Source of the DNA: an uncultured Anaerolineae bacterium
Lineage (GTDB): Bacteria > Chloroflexota > Anaerolineae > Aggregatilineales > Phototrophicaceae
Direction of reading: 5' to 3'
Length of the DNA: 64,000 nt
Assembly (NCBI GenBank): GCA_938022205.1
Contig: CALIEB010000001.1
Span: 186,001-250,000 of the forward strand
The position numbers and the translations under genes were made by a program. Shown piece by piece: positions 25,277 through 33,417 of this stretch. The notes beneath the pieces were generated by a model that saw nothing but the letters and a program-made list of their open reading frames with translations, ran no database searches and had not been told where the DNA came from. How positions within the stretch are numbered: the stretch's first letter is position 1; the number at the start of each line of letters is the position of its first letter.

Positions 25277-26722
25277 CTAATTCAGCCCTACGCGCGCCTT
25301 ATAATCGCGCAGCCAAGCGCGGATTTCGTCAAACGCCGGTCTAAACTGCCAATTGGGTCCGATGAGCGAGTAAATCACGTTGTCGTTGTCCTTGTTCCAA
25401 CCTGCTTGGGGCCCATAGTTCAAGTTCCAAACAAACGCCAGCCGCATGTAGCCCGACTGCGCCATCAAGTCCAGTGCCTCGCGCATCCATTGCGCCTGTT
25501 CGGCGAGCGTGTTGTCGCCGGCGAACTCATAGCCGCGCGGGTAGCCCTCAAGGTCTTCGGAAGAGGGCCAGCCGAACTCGGTCATGCACAGCGGGGTCGT
25601 GCGTCCCGCGCCACGTATGCGTTGGGCATAGCCTTCGATGGTGCTGCGGAAGCTCCAGCTGTGGTGGGGGTTGTCAAACGGTCCCCTGAAGCGCGCGGTC
25701 GGGTCATTATAGCCCTCGTTCCAGCGACGCAGCGGCGGCATGTTAAAGCCATTGTGATGCACGCCAAAGCAATCCATGTGGTCTAACGCGCCGGCGCGAA
25801 TTAAGCGTTCGACGTAGACGAAGTCATCGACCGCCGTCACGCCGTCGTCCACGCCTGTGTTAGAGGGCGCGCCGCTAATCACGATGATGTTGGGGTCGAG
25901 TGCCTTGATAGTGCGGTACGCCTCGCGAAGCAAGGCAACGTAGTCGTCGGCGCGAATGCCACGCGGCGATGCCCACTCGCGGGCAAGGTTCATCTCGTTC
26001 CACACCTCAATGGCGTGAATGCGCTGCGGGTAACGCTGCAGCAGTGCTGTCAAGAAGCGCACAAAATCTTGCGGGTCAGCGGGTGGCCCGTGTGTCGTGT
26101 TGGGGTCAACGCCCGGCTCGCGCGCCCACGCGGGCGCAGCCACAATCGAAAGCATCGTCTTCAGCCCCATGCGCTCGGCAGAAGGCAGCACAAAATCCAG
26201 CACCGACCAGTCATACTGCCCGCGCTGCGGCTCATAGTATTCCCAGCGCACTTGGTTCTTGACCCAATCCATGCCAAGATTTTCTTTGACCGTGTAATAG
26301 TAGCCGTCTTGGTTGCCGGGGTTAAAGTCTAGTGAGAATTGCACCTGAATGCCGACCTCAAAGCGCGTCTCTTTCACGGGCGGAATGGTCGGCGTAGGGC
26401 TTGGTATCGGTGTCTCGGTCGGAATTTCGGTCGGCTCGGGAGCAAGCTCGGTTGGCTCGGGCGTGTTGGTGGGCGTGGCAGTCGGCAGCGGTGTCGCGGT
26501 AGCGGTAGCAGGCAGTGGCGTGTTGCTCGGGATGACCACGACGGGGTCGCTGCCGCCGGTGTTGAGCGCAACGTTCAGCCCATCCTCTTGCTGCGGACTG
26601 ATGAGCGGATAGGTGAAGTAAATCGCTAAGAAGGTTGCCATCCCCATCATCAGCGTGATAAACGTCCAGACGAGGACGAACGTCCGCACCTGCTTGCGAA
26701 TTTTGCTTTGCTGTGTCGTCAT
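25277..26722 (-). CDS. Cellulase-like (GH5/GH39-type) protein with Thr/Pro linker
   Basis: 481 residues. A membrane anchor (FVLVWTFITLMMGMATFLAI, about 15-35) is followed by a Thr/Pro/Glu-rich stalk (ATATATPLPTATPTNTPEPT, about 70-120), then a TIM-barrel domain. The catalytic residues are in EVWNEMNLAREW (about 245) and LCMTEFGWPSSED (about 390). Compared with its neighbours it has Met instead of Pro after the acid/base Glu, a change tolerated in clan GH-A. It ends 1 base before the next paralogue and starts 12 bases after the larger one. Confidence 0.82.
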   Translation of the reverse strand: MTTQQSKIRKQVRTFVLVWTFITLMMGMATFLAIYFTYPLISPQQEDGLNVALNTGGSDPVVVIPSNTPLPATATATPLPTATPTNTPEPTELAPEPTEIPTETPIPSPTPTIPPVKETRFEVGIQVQFSLDFNPGNQDGYYYTVKENLGMDWVKNQVRWEYYEPQRGQYDWSVLDFVLPSAERMGLKTMLSIVAAPAWAREPGVDPNTTHGPPADPQDFVRFLTALLQRYPQRIHAIEVWNEMNLAREWASPRGIRADDYVALLREAYRTIKALDPNIIVISGAPSNTGVDDGVTAVDDFVYVERLIRAGALDHMDCFGVHHNGFNMPPLRRWNEGYNDPTARFRGPFDNPHHSWSFRSTIEGYAQRIRGAGRTTPLCMTEFGWPSSEDLEGYPRGYEFAGDNTLAEQAQWMREALDLMAQSGYMRLAFVWNLNYGPQAGWNKDNDNVIYSLIGPNWQFRPAFDEIRAWLRDYKARVGLN

Positions 26723-26734
26723 CTCTTGCTCCTG

Positions 26735-29626
26735 CTATCGGGCGTTGGCTAGGGCATCGCAGGCCGGGCAGCTGCCATCGGGGCGAATGATTGCGTAGCC
26801 TGCCATTGGGTCGGTACCATAATACGAAAAGTCAACGTTCCAAACAATAAGCAACCTCACCTTGCCGCTTTGCGAGAGCAAGGCGGCAGCTTGCGCCAAC
26901 CACGCCGCATGCTGGGCAACCGTCGTGTTACCCGCCCAACCAAAGTAGGGGTCAAGGAAACCAAAACCTTCGGGACTAAGGTAGCCAAGCTCGGTGAAAC
27001 ACAGCGGCTTTTGCCCACCGATGATGCTCCAATAACGTTCAACCATCGTGGGCAAGTAGCGCGTGTAGTAGTTGTCGCCGCGTGGGTCGCCACTGGTGGC
27101 AGTAGGCGGCACGATGCCCTCGTTATAGTGAACGCCGATGCAATCTGCATAGCTCAACGCGCCCGCCTGCACCATTTGCATCAAGAAGCGGTCATCGTTA
27201 ACGACGCGGTCGGGATAAGCTGCTTCCGCGCCGGTCGGCGCAAGTGCTGCGCTAATCACCATCACCGACGCATTGGTACGCTTGATGGCACTGTACGCTT
27301 GCTTGAGCATGTTGGTGTAGTTCGCGCCGCTGATTTGACCGGCGGGCCACTCGCGGTCAAGGTTAGGTTCATTCCAAACCTCAATCGCGTCGGGCGCAAG
27401 GCTGGCAATCGTGGCGAGAAAGTTGCTAAAGCCAGCGATGTAGCCATCGCCGCCGTTGCGCAGGTCGTTAGGGTTGCCGACAACGCTGATGAGGATTTTG
27501 AAGCCGTTGCTGCGCGCCGCGCCGATTGACCCGGCAATCACGCCGATATCGTTATCCACGCCGGCGTAGTAGCGTTTCTGAATTTTCATCCACGTCATGC
27601 CGGCGCGGCGCATCGCGTCAATAGCGCGCCCGCTGCCCGCGTCGGTGACCTGCCCGCCGTATTCGAACTGTCCGACGCGGATGCTGCCGGCGTTGGGGGC
27701 AACCGCGCTGAAGCCACCACCTTGCGGGTTCACGTCAACTGCGTTGGCGGGGCGTGCTGTCGCCACGATAGGCACAGGCGTAGGGGTGTTGGTGGGCGTA
27801 GGCGTGGGCGTAGCCGTCGGTAGCGGCGTGGGCGTAGCCGTGGGGCTGAACATCGCTACCGCCGCCCCGCTGCGCACGCTGACGTTTTCACGCTGTCCGA
27901 CGGCAATCACTGCCACGTTCACGGCGTAGTTACCGTCGGGCGCGTTGAGCGTCGTCACCAACTCCTCGCCGATTTCGGTCACGACTTCTTCGAGCAAGCC
28001 GTTCGTGCCTTCAATACGCCAGCGCAACGCCAGCGCGGTCGGCACGGTCAGCGAGGGAATTTGCGCGCGATAGTCACGCACGGCATCCAGCACGTCTTCG
28101 GCGAGGTCGTTCGCCAGCAAATCATCAAACGCCACACCACCCAACGCAAACGGCACACTCACGTCCATACGGTAGCGCAGCGCGTCGGCGGTCGTCAGCC
28201 ACATGCGCGCGCGTACGCTGCCGTCGTCGTTGAGGTAGTCTAAGTAAGGGGCGTTCAGGCGCATGTCCACGCCGTTCAGGGCGCGTAGCCCGTTCAAGCG
28301 CGCGCGAATGACCGAGCCGGGCTGCACAATGCCATTTTCGTTGACGTTGTCCGCCTCAACGACCACGTTGCCCAAGCCCGCCAACGCCTCGTCGTAGCCG
28401 ATGCGCGTCACGATGTCGCCAATCTCGCGCACGGACTGCGCGCTCAAGCCCATCAACAGCTTGTAGCGGCTGACGTTCTGCACGGCGTAGGCAAGCATCG
28501 CCTCGACGAGCTGGTTGCTGCCGAGCTGGAAGGTAGCAGGCGCAATGCCCAAATTAATCTGCACGTAGTCGGCGTACTGCCCTATCGCCTGCCAATCATA
28601 CGCGCCGGTTGACCAGGCCTCCTCGACAATCTCGGCGGCTGGCACGACCACGCCCAGTTGCATGCCAACACGCTTGAAGCTCTGCCCTAGCTCGCGAATA
28701 AACGCGCTGAAGTTGTCGCGCTGTTCGGTCGCAAGCCCGCGATAGTCGATAAACACGCCGTCGAAGCCCCCGCCCACTAGCGAGGTAATCTGGCGCACAT
28801 GCTCGCGGCGCAAATCGATGTTGCTGAGAATCGCCTCAACGGTGAACGTGTCGAGCGCGCGCGGGTCAGCATAGTCGCGCAGCATGGGCATGACGCGATA
28901 GCCCGCGCCTTGTACAAAACCCGGCGCGAGGCTGCCTGTCAGCGCGCCTGTCACAGTGGGCTGCAAGCCCGACGGCGCGACAATCGTCGCCACGCTCGCC
29001 ACGTCGGGCGTGAGCAGCTGCGTCACGTCATACGTCACCAGCACCTGCGGCGCAAGCGGAATAGTCTGAAACAGGGCAACGTGTGACGGCAAGCGGTTGA
29101 GCCTAGCGATAATGCGCCCGTCCTGCGCTACCGAAGGCACAAACTGCCATTGCTGGCGTACCTCATCGTAGGCGTATAAGTCCAACAAATTAGCACGGGC
29201 GTTGTTCGGCACCGCCACGCTCACGAACGTGGGAGAAGGCGTGCGCGCGTCGGTCTGCAAGGTGTAAACCGCGCTTTGCAAGGCAAGATGCGCCGGCACG
29301 CTGCTGCGCGCTGCCGCAACCCAAGCCGCCGCGTCGGCATCCGCCGCCATAAACTCGCGCAGGCTTATGCCGTCCACCGCCGCGCCATAGCCCGCGCCGT
29401 CCTCCGCCACAATCAAGCGCAGGCTGCCGTCACGGGTGGCGATGCTGTCGCCAACCCGCGCCAGCGTGGCATACTGTACGCCAAACAAGCGGTCGTACAG
29501 GCTAAAGGGCGGCAAGAACAGCCCCACCAGCACCAGCACACCCGCTATAAACAGCGTAATGACCATCGTGAGCCAGCAACCCACGCCGCTGCGGGCGGGC
29601 TGCCCTTCATACTGCGTGTATGTCAT
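26735..29626 (-). CDS. Two-domain glycoside hydrolase-like protein: degenerate GH18-like plus cellulase-like domain
   Basis: About 963 residues. After a membrane anchor (LTMVITLFIAGVLVLVGLFL) comes a 600-residue region with a GH18-like barrel. Its strand-4 motif reads GFDGVFIDYRGL, where GH18 enzymes have DGxxIDxE; the catalytic Glu is Arg, so this domain is probably a binding or scaffold module. A Thr/Pro linker (PTATPTPTPTNTPTPVPI) leads to a C-terminal clan GH-A domain with EVWNEPNLDREW and CFTELGYLSPEG, both catalytic Glu present. The protein ends with PDGSCPACDAL, a CxxC motif shared with the gene upstream. The ATG at 29626 is preferred; the upstream extension to 29674 lacks support. Confidence 0.78.
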   Translation of the reverse strand: MTYTQYEGQPARSGVGCWLTMVITLFIAGVLVLVGLFLPPFSLYDRLFGVQYATLARVGDSIATRDGSLRLIVAEDGAGYGAAVDGISLREFMAADADAAAWVAAARSSVPAHLALQSAVYTLQTDARTPSPTFVSVAVPNNARANLLDLYAYDEVRQQWQFVPSVAQDGRIIARLNRLPSHVALFQTIPLAPQVLVTYDVTQLLTPDVASVATIVAPSGLQPTVTGALTGSLAPGFVQGAGYRVMPMLRDYADPRALDTFTVEAILSNIDLRREHVRQITSLVGGGFDGVFIDYRGLATEQRDNFSAFIRELGQSFKRVGMQLGVVVPAAEIVEEAWSTGAYDWQAIGQYADYVQINLGIAPATFQLGSNQLVEAMLAYAVQNVSRYKLLMGLSAQSVREIGDIVTRIGYDEALAGLGNVVVEADNVNENGIVQPGSVIRARLNGLRALNGVDMRLNAPYLDYLNDDGSVRARMWLTTADALRYRMDVSVPFALGGVAFDDLLANDLAEDVLDAVRDYRAQIPSLTVPTALALRWRIEGTNGLLEEVVTEIGEELVTTLNAPDGNYAVNVAVIAVGQRENVSVRSGAAVAMFSPTATPTPLPTATPTPTPTNTPTPVPIVATARPANAVDVNPQGGGFSAVAPNAGSIRVGQFEYGGQVTDAGSGRAIDAMRRAGMTWMKIQKRYYAGVDNDIGVIAGSIGAARSNGFKILISVVGNPNDLRNGGDGYIAGFSNFLATIASLAPDAIEVWNEPNLDREWPAGQISGANYTNMLKQAYSAIKRTNASVMVISAALAPTGAEAAYPDRVVNDDRFLMQMVQAGALSYADCIGVHYNEGIVPPTATSGDPRGDNYYTRYLPTMVERYWSIIGGQKPLCFTELGYLSPEGFGFLDPYFGWAGNTTVAQHAAWLAQAAALLSQSGKVRLLIVWNVDFSYYGTDPMAGYAIIRPDGSCPACDALANAR

Positions 29627-29643
29627 AGCGTTTTGTTTACCTT

Positions 29644-30975
29644 CTAGCGTCCCAGCGCGGCGCACGCGGGGCATGAGCCGTCGGGTCGAATAATCGCATA
29701 GCCACCCTGCGGGTCATTGCCGAAGCTCGTCGCGTCCAAGTTCCAGATGATAAGCAAGCGCACTCTGCCGCTGCGGCGCGCTATGTCAACCACCTGCCGC
29801 AGCCACTGTGCTTGGTTGGCGACAGTCACGTCGCGCGCCCAGCCGAACATCGGTGAAAGCTCGCCATAGCCCTCGCCAGAGACATAGCCAAGCTCGGTAA
29901 AGCACAAGGGCTTTTTGCCACCAAACGCGCTGTGGTAGACGTTGACCATGCTGGGGTAGTAGCGGGTGTAGTATTCCACGTCGCGGGGGTCGCCGCTAGT
30001 GCGATTAGGCGGCAAGATGCCCTCGTTATAATGCACACCCACACAGTCCATGTAGCGGGCTGCGCCTGCCGCCGCCATCGCGCGAATGTAGTGGATGTCA
30101 TCGCAGCCATGCGCGAAGCACCCGCCAAATGAGCCGGTTGGCGTGGGTGCCGCGCTAATCACCAGTGTGTTGGGGTTGGTGGCTTTAATGGCATTGTATG
30201 CCTTCGCCAGCAAGTTGGTGTATGCCACTGGGTCAACGGGCGACCACTCGTAAGACAGATTGGGTTCGTTCCAAACCTCGATAGCATCCGCGCCCAACGC
30301 TGCTAGACCCGCGACATACGCCGCGAACTGGTCGTAGTAGCCGCCAACGCCTAGCTCTTGCGGGTCACCCAGCACGCTCAGCAGCACGCGAAAGCCATAA
30401 GCGTGCGCGGTGTTGATGAGCCACGCCGCGCCTTCAGGCGTGCCGCCCAAACCGTAGCGCACTTGGAACTTCGCCCACTGCATTTTGGCTTGGTACATGT
30501 AACTGGCAGTGCGGTCGTTGAGCGAAAAGACGTGCGCGCCGTAGCTAAAGCCACGCACAGGCGCGCTGCTCACGCGCGGTGGCGGCAGCGCGTCACCCGT
30601 CGAGGTTGTCGTGGTGGCTGGCACACTGCCGGCAGGCGGCGCAGCCAGCGTTACAGCGGCTTCACGCGCCATTATGGGCAGCTGCGCGCGCGCATCGGCT
30701 GCGCTGATGTTGAGGGTGCTGGTCGCTATCCAGCCCACTTGCCCGTTTTGCGTGATGCCGCGCACCCATGTGCCGTCGTTGTTGCGTCCCGCTAGCGCAA
30801 TGGTCGTGCCGGCGGGCAAAATGGCGATGCGCCGCCACTGTGTGCCTGCGCCAACGCGCAGCTGCGCGTTGGTGGCGGTAGTGGCAATCAAGCCGCCTTG
30901 CGCCAGTGCCTCAACCACGAGACCCAGCAGCAGCAGGCACAACGCCAACACGCGCCAAACTTTCGCCTTTTTCAT
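29644..30975 (-). CDS. Exported SH3b + cellulase-like protein
   Basis: 443 residues. A signal peptide (VWRVLALCLLLLGLVVEALA) is followed by a bacterial SH3 domain (ATNAQLRVGAGTQWRRIAIL then GWIATSTLNIS, about 30-95), which commonly binds cell-wall peptides. A linker leads to a clan GH-A barrel with EVWNEPNLSYEW and CFTELGYVSGEG. The C-terminus is RPDGSCPACAALGR. It is the first gene of a seven-gene minus-strand run and has a recognisable promoter (31018-31046). It is probably active at the cell surface; the polysaccharide is unknown. Confidence 0.85.
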   Translation of the reverse strand: MKKAKVWRVLALCLLLLGLVVEALAQGGLIATTATNAQLRVGAGTQWRRIAILPAGTTIALAGRNNDGTWVRGITQNGQVGWIATSTLNISAADARAQLPIMAREAAVTLAAPPAGSVPATTTTSTGDALPPPRVSSAPVRGFSYGAHVFSLNDRTASYMYQAKMQWAKFQVRYGLGGTPEGAAWLINTAHAYGFRVLLSVLGDPQELGVGGYYDQFAAYVAGLAALGADAIEVWNEPNLSYEWSPVDPVAYTNLLAKAYNAIKATNPNTLVISAAPTPTGSFGGCFAHGCDDIHYIRAMAAAGAARYMDCVGVHYNEGILPPNRTSGDPRDVEYYTRYYPSMVNVYHSAFGGKKPLCFTELGYVSGEGYGELSPMFGWARDVTVANQAQWLRQVVDIARRSGRVRLLIIWNLDATSFGNDPQGGYAIIRPDGSCPACAALGR

Positions 30976-31017
30976 CGTCGCACAGTCCTTCTTGCTCGTT
31001 TTATCGGTACAAAGCGC

Positions 31018-31046
31018 ATTGTAGCAAAGGCTTTGCCCTTAATCAA
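31018..31046 (-). promoter_or_regulatory. Promoter of the seven-gene cellulase-like run
   Basis: On the minus strand TTGATT (31046-31041) and TACAAT (31023-31018) are 17 bases apart, and a TG in front makes an extended -10 (TGCTACAAT). The ATG lies about 43 bases downstream. Confidence 0.7.
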
Positions 31047-31105
31047 ATTGCGCCACCTGACGACATCCCCACGCCGCACCCCTAAAGTTTGGGGGGTTGC
31101 TGCCA

Positions 31106-31134
31106 TTGACGCAGCACACAAACAGGTGGATAAT
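31106..31134 (+). promoter_or_regulatory. Promoter of the TetR - ABC exporter operon
   Basis: TTGACG (31106-31111) and GATAAT (31129-31134) are 17 bases apart; the start site would fall inside the operator pair that follows. Confidence 0.7.
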
Positions 31135-31135
31135 G

Positions 31136-31165
31136 TGACTATACGGTCATATGACCGAGCGGTCA
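31136..31165. promoter_or_regulatory. Double TetR-family operator
   Basis: Two 14-bp sites of the TGACxxxxCGGTCA type, TGACTATACGGTCA (31136-31149) and TGACCGAGCGGTCA (31152-31165), are centred 16 bases apart. Together they form a longer dyad around the perfect palindrome GGTCATATGACC. They cover the predicted transcription start of the tetR operon, so autorepression is expected. Confidence 0.75.
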
Positions 31166-31186
31166 CATTACACAGGAGGGGACGTA

Positions 31187-31858
31187 TTGCCAAAAGCCAC
31201 GTTCTTCAATCTGCCTGAGGAGAAGCGTAAGTTGCTGTTTGACCTTGCGGTCGAAGAGTTCGCCGACAACGACTACGAGAGCGCGTCCATCTCGCGCATT
31301 GTCGCCAAAGCAGGCATCGCCAAAGGCAGTTTCTACCAATACTTTGCAGACAAGCTCGACTTGTATCAGTTTTTGTTGGACGAGGGGATACGCCTGAAGA
31401 TGGAGTTCCTGAAAGCGCACCCGCCGCCCGACAGCACGATGAACCTGTTCGCTTACTTGCGCTGGTTGTTCAAGGTGGGGCTAGACTACCAAATCATGCA
31501 CCCCAAGCTCGCCAAAGTAGCACAGAGAGCGTTGTATGGCAGAAGCCCCATCCAGCCTCAGCTCAACGCGCGCATCCGCACTGAAAGCCTCGCCTATTTG
31601 GGCGGGCTGGTGCGGCAAGGCATCGCCAACGGTCAGCTACACGCCGACCTTGACGCAGACGCGGCGGCGTTTGTGCTGCATGCCGTCTCTAAAGAGCTAG
31701 GCGACTATCTCATGTATCGACTCGGGCTAGACCACGAGAAAGACGACTTGCTAGAAGCTGTGCGCCGCCAAAACAACGAAGCACAGCATATCTTCGACCA
31801 AATCATGACCTTCCTAGAGTTCGGAATGGTCAACAGCAAAAAGGGAAATGCACCATGA
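31187..31858 (+). CDS. TetR/AcrR-family transcriptional repressor
   Basis: 223 residues. The N-terminal DNA-binding domain is typical: KRKLLFDLAVEEFADNDYES, then ISRIVAKAGIAKGSFYQYFA (the HTH), then DKLDLYQFLL. The ligand-binding part is all-helical. A TTG at 31187 is taken as start because AGGAGGGG stands just before it; the ATG at 31151 would put the operator inside the gene. It overlaps the ABC ATPase gene by ATGA. It very likely represses itself and the exporter through the two operator sites upstream and is released by an exported compound. Confidence 0.9.
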   Translation: MPKATFFNLPEEKRKLLFDLAVEEFADNDYESASISRIVAKAGIAKGSFYQYFADKLDLYQFLLDEGIRLKMEFLKAHPPPDSTMNLFAYLRWLFKVGLDYQIMHPKLAKVAQRALYGRSPIQPQLNARIRTESLAYLGGLVRQGIANGQLHADLDADAAAFVLHAVSKELGDYLMYRLGLDHEKDDLLEAVRRQNNEAQHIFDQIMTFLEFGMVNSKKGNAP

Positions 31859-32712
31859 TTACCGTAGAAAACCTGCGCTACGCCTATCCTAACGCCAACG
31901 CGCCTGCGCTAAAGGGCATCAGCTTTCACGTCGACGAGGGCGAAATTGTCGGCTTTCTTGGTCCCAGCGGCGCGGGCAAAAGCACCACGCAAAAAGTCGT
32001 GATTGGCTTGCTCAAGGGCTATCAAGGGCGCGTGGTGGTGATGGGCAAGGAAGTTAGCGCGTGGGGCAAGGACTACTATCAGCATATCGGCGTGTCGTTC
32101 GAGCTGCCGAACCACTACTTGCGCTTGACGGCACTGGAGAACTTGCAGCACTTTCGCGCGCTGTATCAAGGCAGCACCGCCGACCCCAAGCAGCTGCTGG
32201 CGATGGTGGGTTTGGAGGACAGCGCGGACATGCCCGTGTCACAATTCTCTAAGGGCATGAAGGCGCGCTTGAACTTTGCGCGCGCGCTGCTGCCCAAGCC
32301 CAAGCTGCTGTTCTTGGACGAGCCAACGACTGGGCTAGACCCGGTGAATGCCCGCCTCATCAAAGACATCGTGCTGGAACAGCGACGCAGCGGCACAACG
32401 GTCTTCGTCACCACGCACAACATGACCATTGCCGACGAGCTGTGCGACCGCGTGGCGTTCATCGTCGACGGCGAGATTAAGCTCATCGACGCGCCTAAGA
32501 CGCTCAAAGTGCGGCACGGCAAGCGCGTTGTGCGCGTCGAATATCACAACGGCAGCGGCGAGCTGGCGGCGCAAGAGTTCCCGCTCGACAATCTCGGACA
32601 TAACAGAGCGTTCCTAGAGCTGTTGCAAGCCCAGCGCGTCGAGACTATTCACAGCGCGGAGACCACGCTCGACGACATCTTCATTCAGGTGACAGGCAAG
32701 GAGCTAGTGTGA
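31855..32712 (+). CDS. ABC transporter ATP-binding protein (drug-exporter type)
   Basis: 285 residues. Walker A is GPSGAGKST (about residue 39), the signature loop is FSKGMKARLNFARAL (a variant of LSGGQ, usual in ABC-2 type exporters), Walker B is LLFLDEPTTGLDP and the switch histidine lies in VTTHNM. Its C-terminal extension (EVRH-type region to TLDDIFIQVTGKELV) is like that of DrrA/fluoroquinolone-export ATPases. It pairs with the two membrane proteins that follow, with start-stop overlaps on both sides. Export of a hydrophobic drug or lipid is likely but not shown. Confidence 0.92.
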   Translation: MITVENLRYAYPNANAPALKGISFHVDEGEIVGFLGPSGAGKSTTQKVVIGLLKGYQGRVVVMGKEVSAWGKDYYQHIGVSFELPNHYLRLTALENLQHFRALYQGSTADPKQLLAMVGLEDSADMPVSQFSKGMKARLNFARALLPKPKLLFLDEPTTGLDPVNARLIKDIVLEQRRSGTTVFVTTHNMTIADELCDRVAFIVDGEIKLIDAPKTLKVRHGKRVVRVEYHNGSGELAAQEFPLDNLGHNRAFLELLQAQRVETIHSAETTLDDIFIQVTGKELV

Positions 32713-33413
32713 TGACACGCTTGTTAGGCATGATGCACACAGACATCATCGTACAGTGGCGCAACCGCCTCTACGCTATCGGCATTGGGCTGTCGGTGTT
32801 GATTGCGCTAGGGCTGCTGGCGGCGTTTGAGCCACGCCTGATTGGCTTCGCGATGCCGCAAATTTTCATGTTCAGCATCGGCGGCACCGCCCTGCTTTAC
32901 ATTCTCGGCTTGATGATCTTTGAGAAAGACGAAGGCACGCTCTACGCACTGCTGGTCACGCCGCTACGCCATAGCGAATACCTGTGGAGCAAACTGCTCA
33001 CGCTGGCGTTGCTGGCTTTCGTCGAAGCGTTCGTCGTCTTGGGGCTGACCGTAGGCTTCAGCGGCTATCAGCTCGGCTGGGTCATCTTGGGCGCGCTGCT
33101 GCTCGCGCCTATCTGGACCCTCATCGGCATGATTTTGGTCGTGCGCTACGACAGCATCACCGACGCGCTGCTGCCTATGGTAGGGTTCGCTGTCATCTTG
33201 CAGCTGCCCGCTCTGCACTTCAGCGGGCTGTTCGTCAGTGACCTGTGGTATCTCGTGCCGACCACCGCGCCCGCGCTCCTGATACGCGGGGGCTGGCTGC
33301 CGCTAGAAACGTGGCAAATCGCCTACGGCATTGCTTATCCGCTGCTCGTGATTGCCCTGCTGTATCGCTGGGCGTTGCGCGCGTTTTACACCCACATCGT
33401 GTTGAAAGGCTAA
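32709..33413 (+). CDS. ABC-2 type exporter permease, subunit 1
   Basis: 234 residues with six predicted membrane helices, beginning MMTRLLGMMHTDIIVQWRNR and containing IFEKDEGTLYALLVTPLRHS. The latter is the cytoplasmic coupling segment conserved in fluoroquinolone-export type permeases. The start overlaps the ATPase stop. It is about the expected size and works as a heterodimer with the next gene. Confidence 0.88.
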   Translation: MMTRLLGMMHTDIIVQWRNRLYAIGIGLSVLIALGLLAAFEPRLIGFAMPQIFMFSIGGTALLYILGLMIFEKDEGTLYALLVTPLRHSEYLWSKLLTLALLAFVEAFVVLGLTVGFSGYQLGWVILGALLLAPIWTLIGMILVVRYDSITDALLPMVGFAVILQLPALHFSGLFVSDLWYLVPTTAPALLIRGGWLPLETWQIAYGIAYPLLVIALLYRWALRAFYTHIVLKG

Positions 33414-33417
33414 GACC

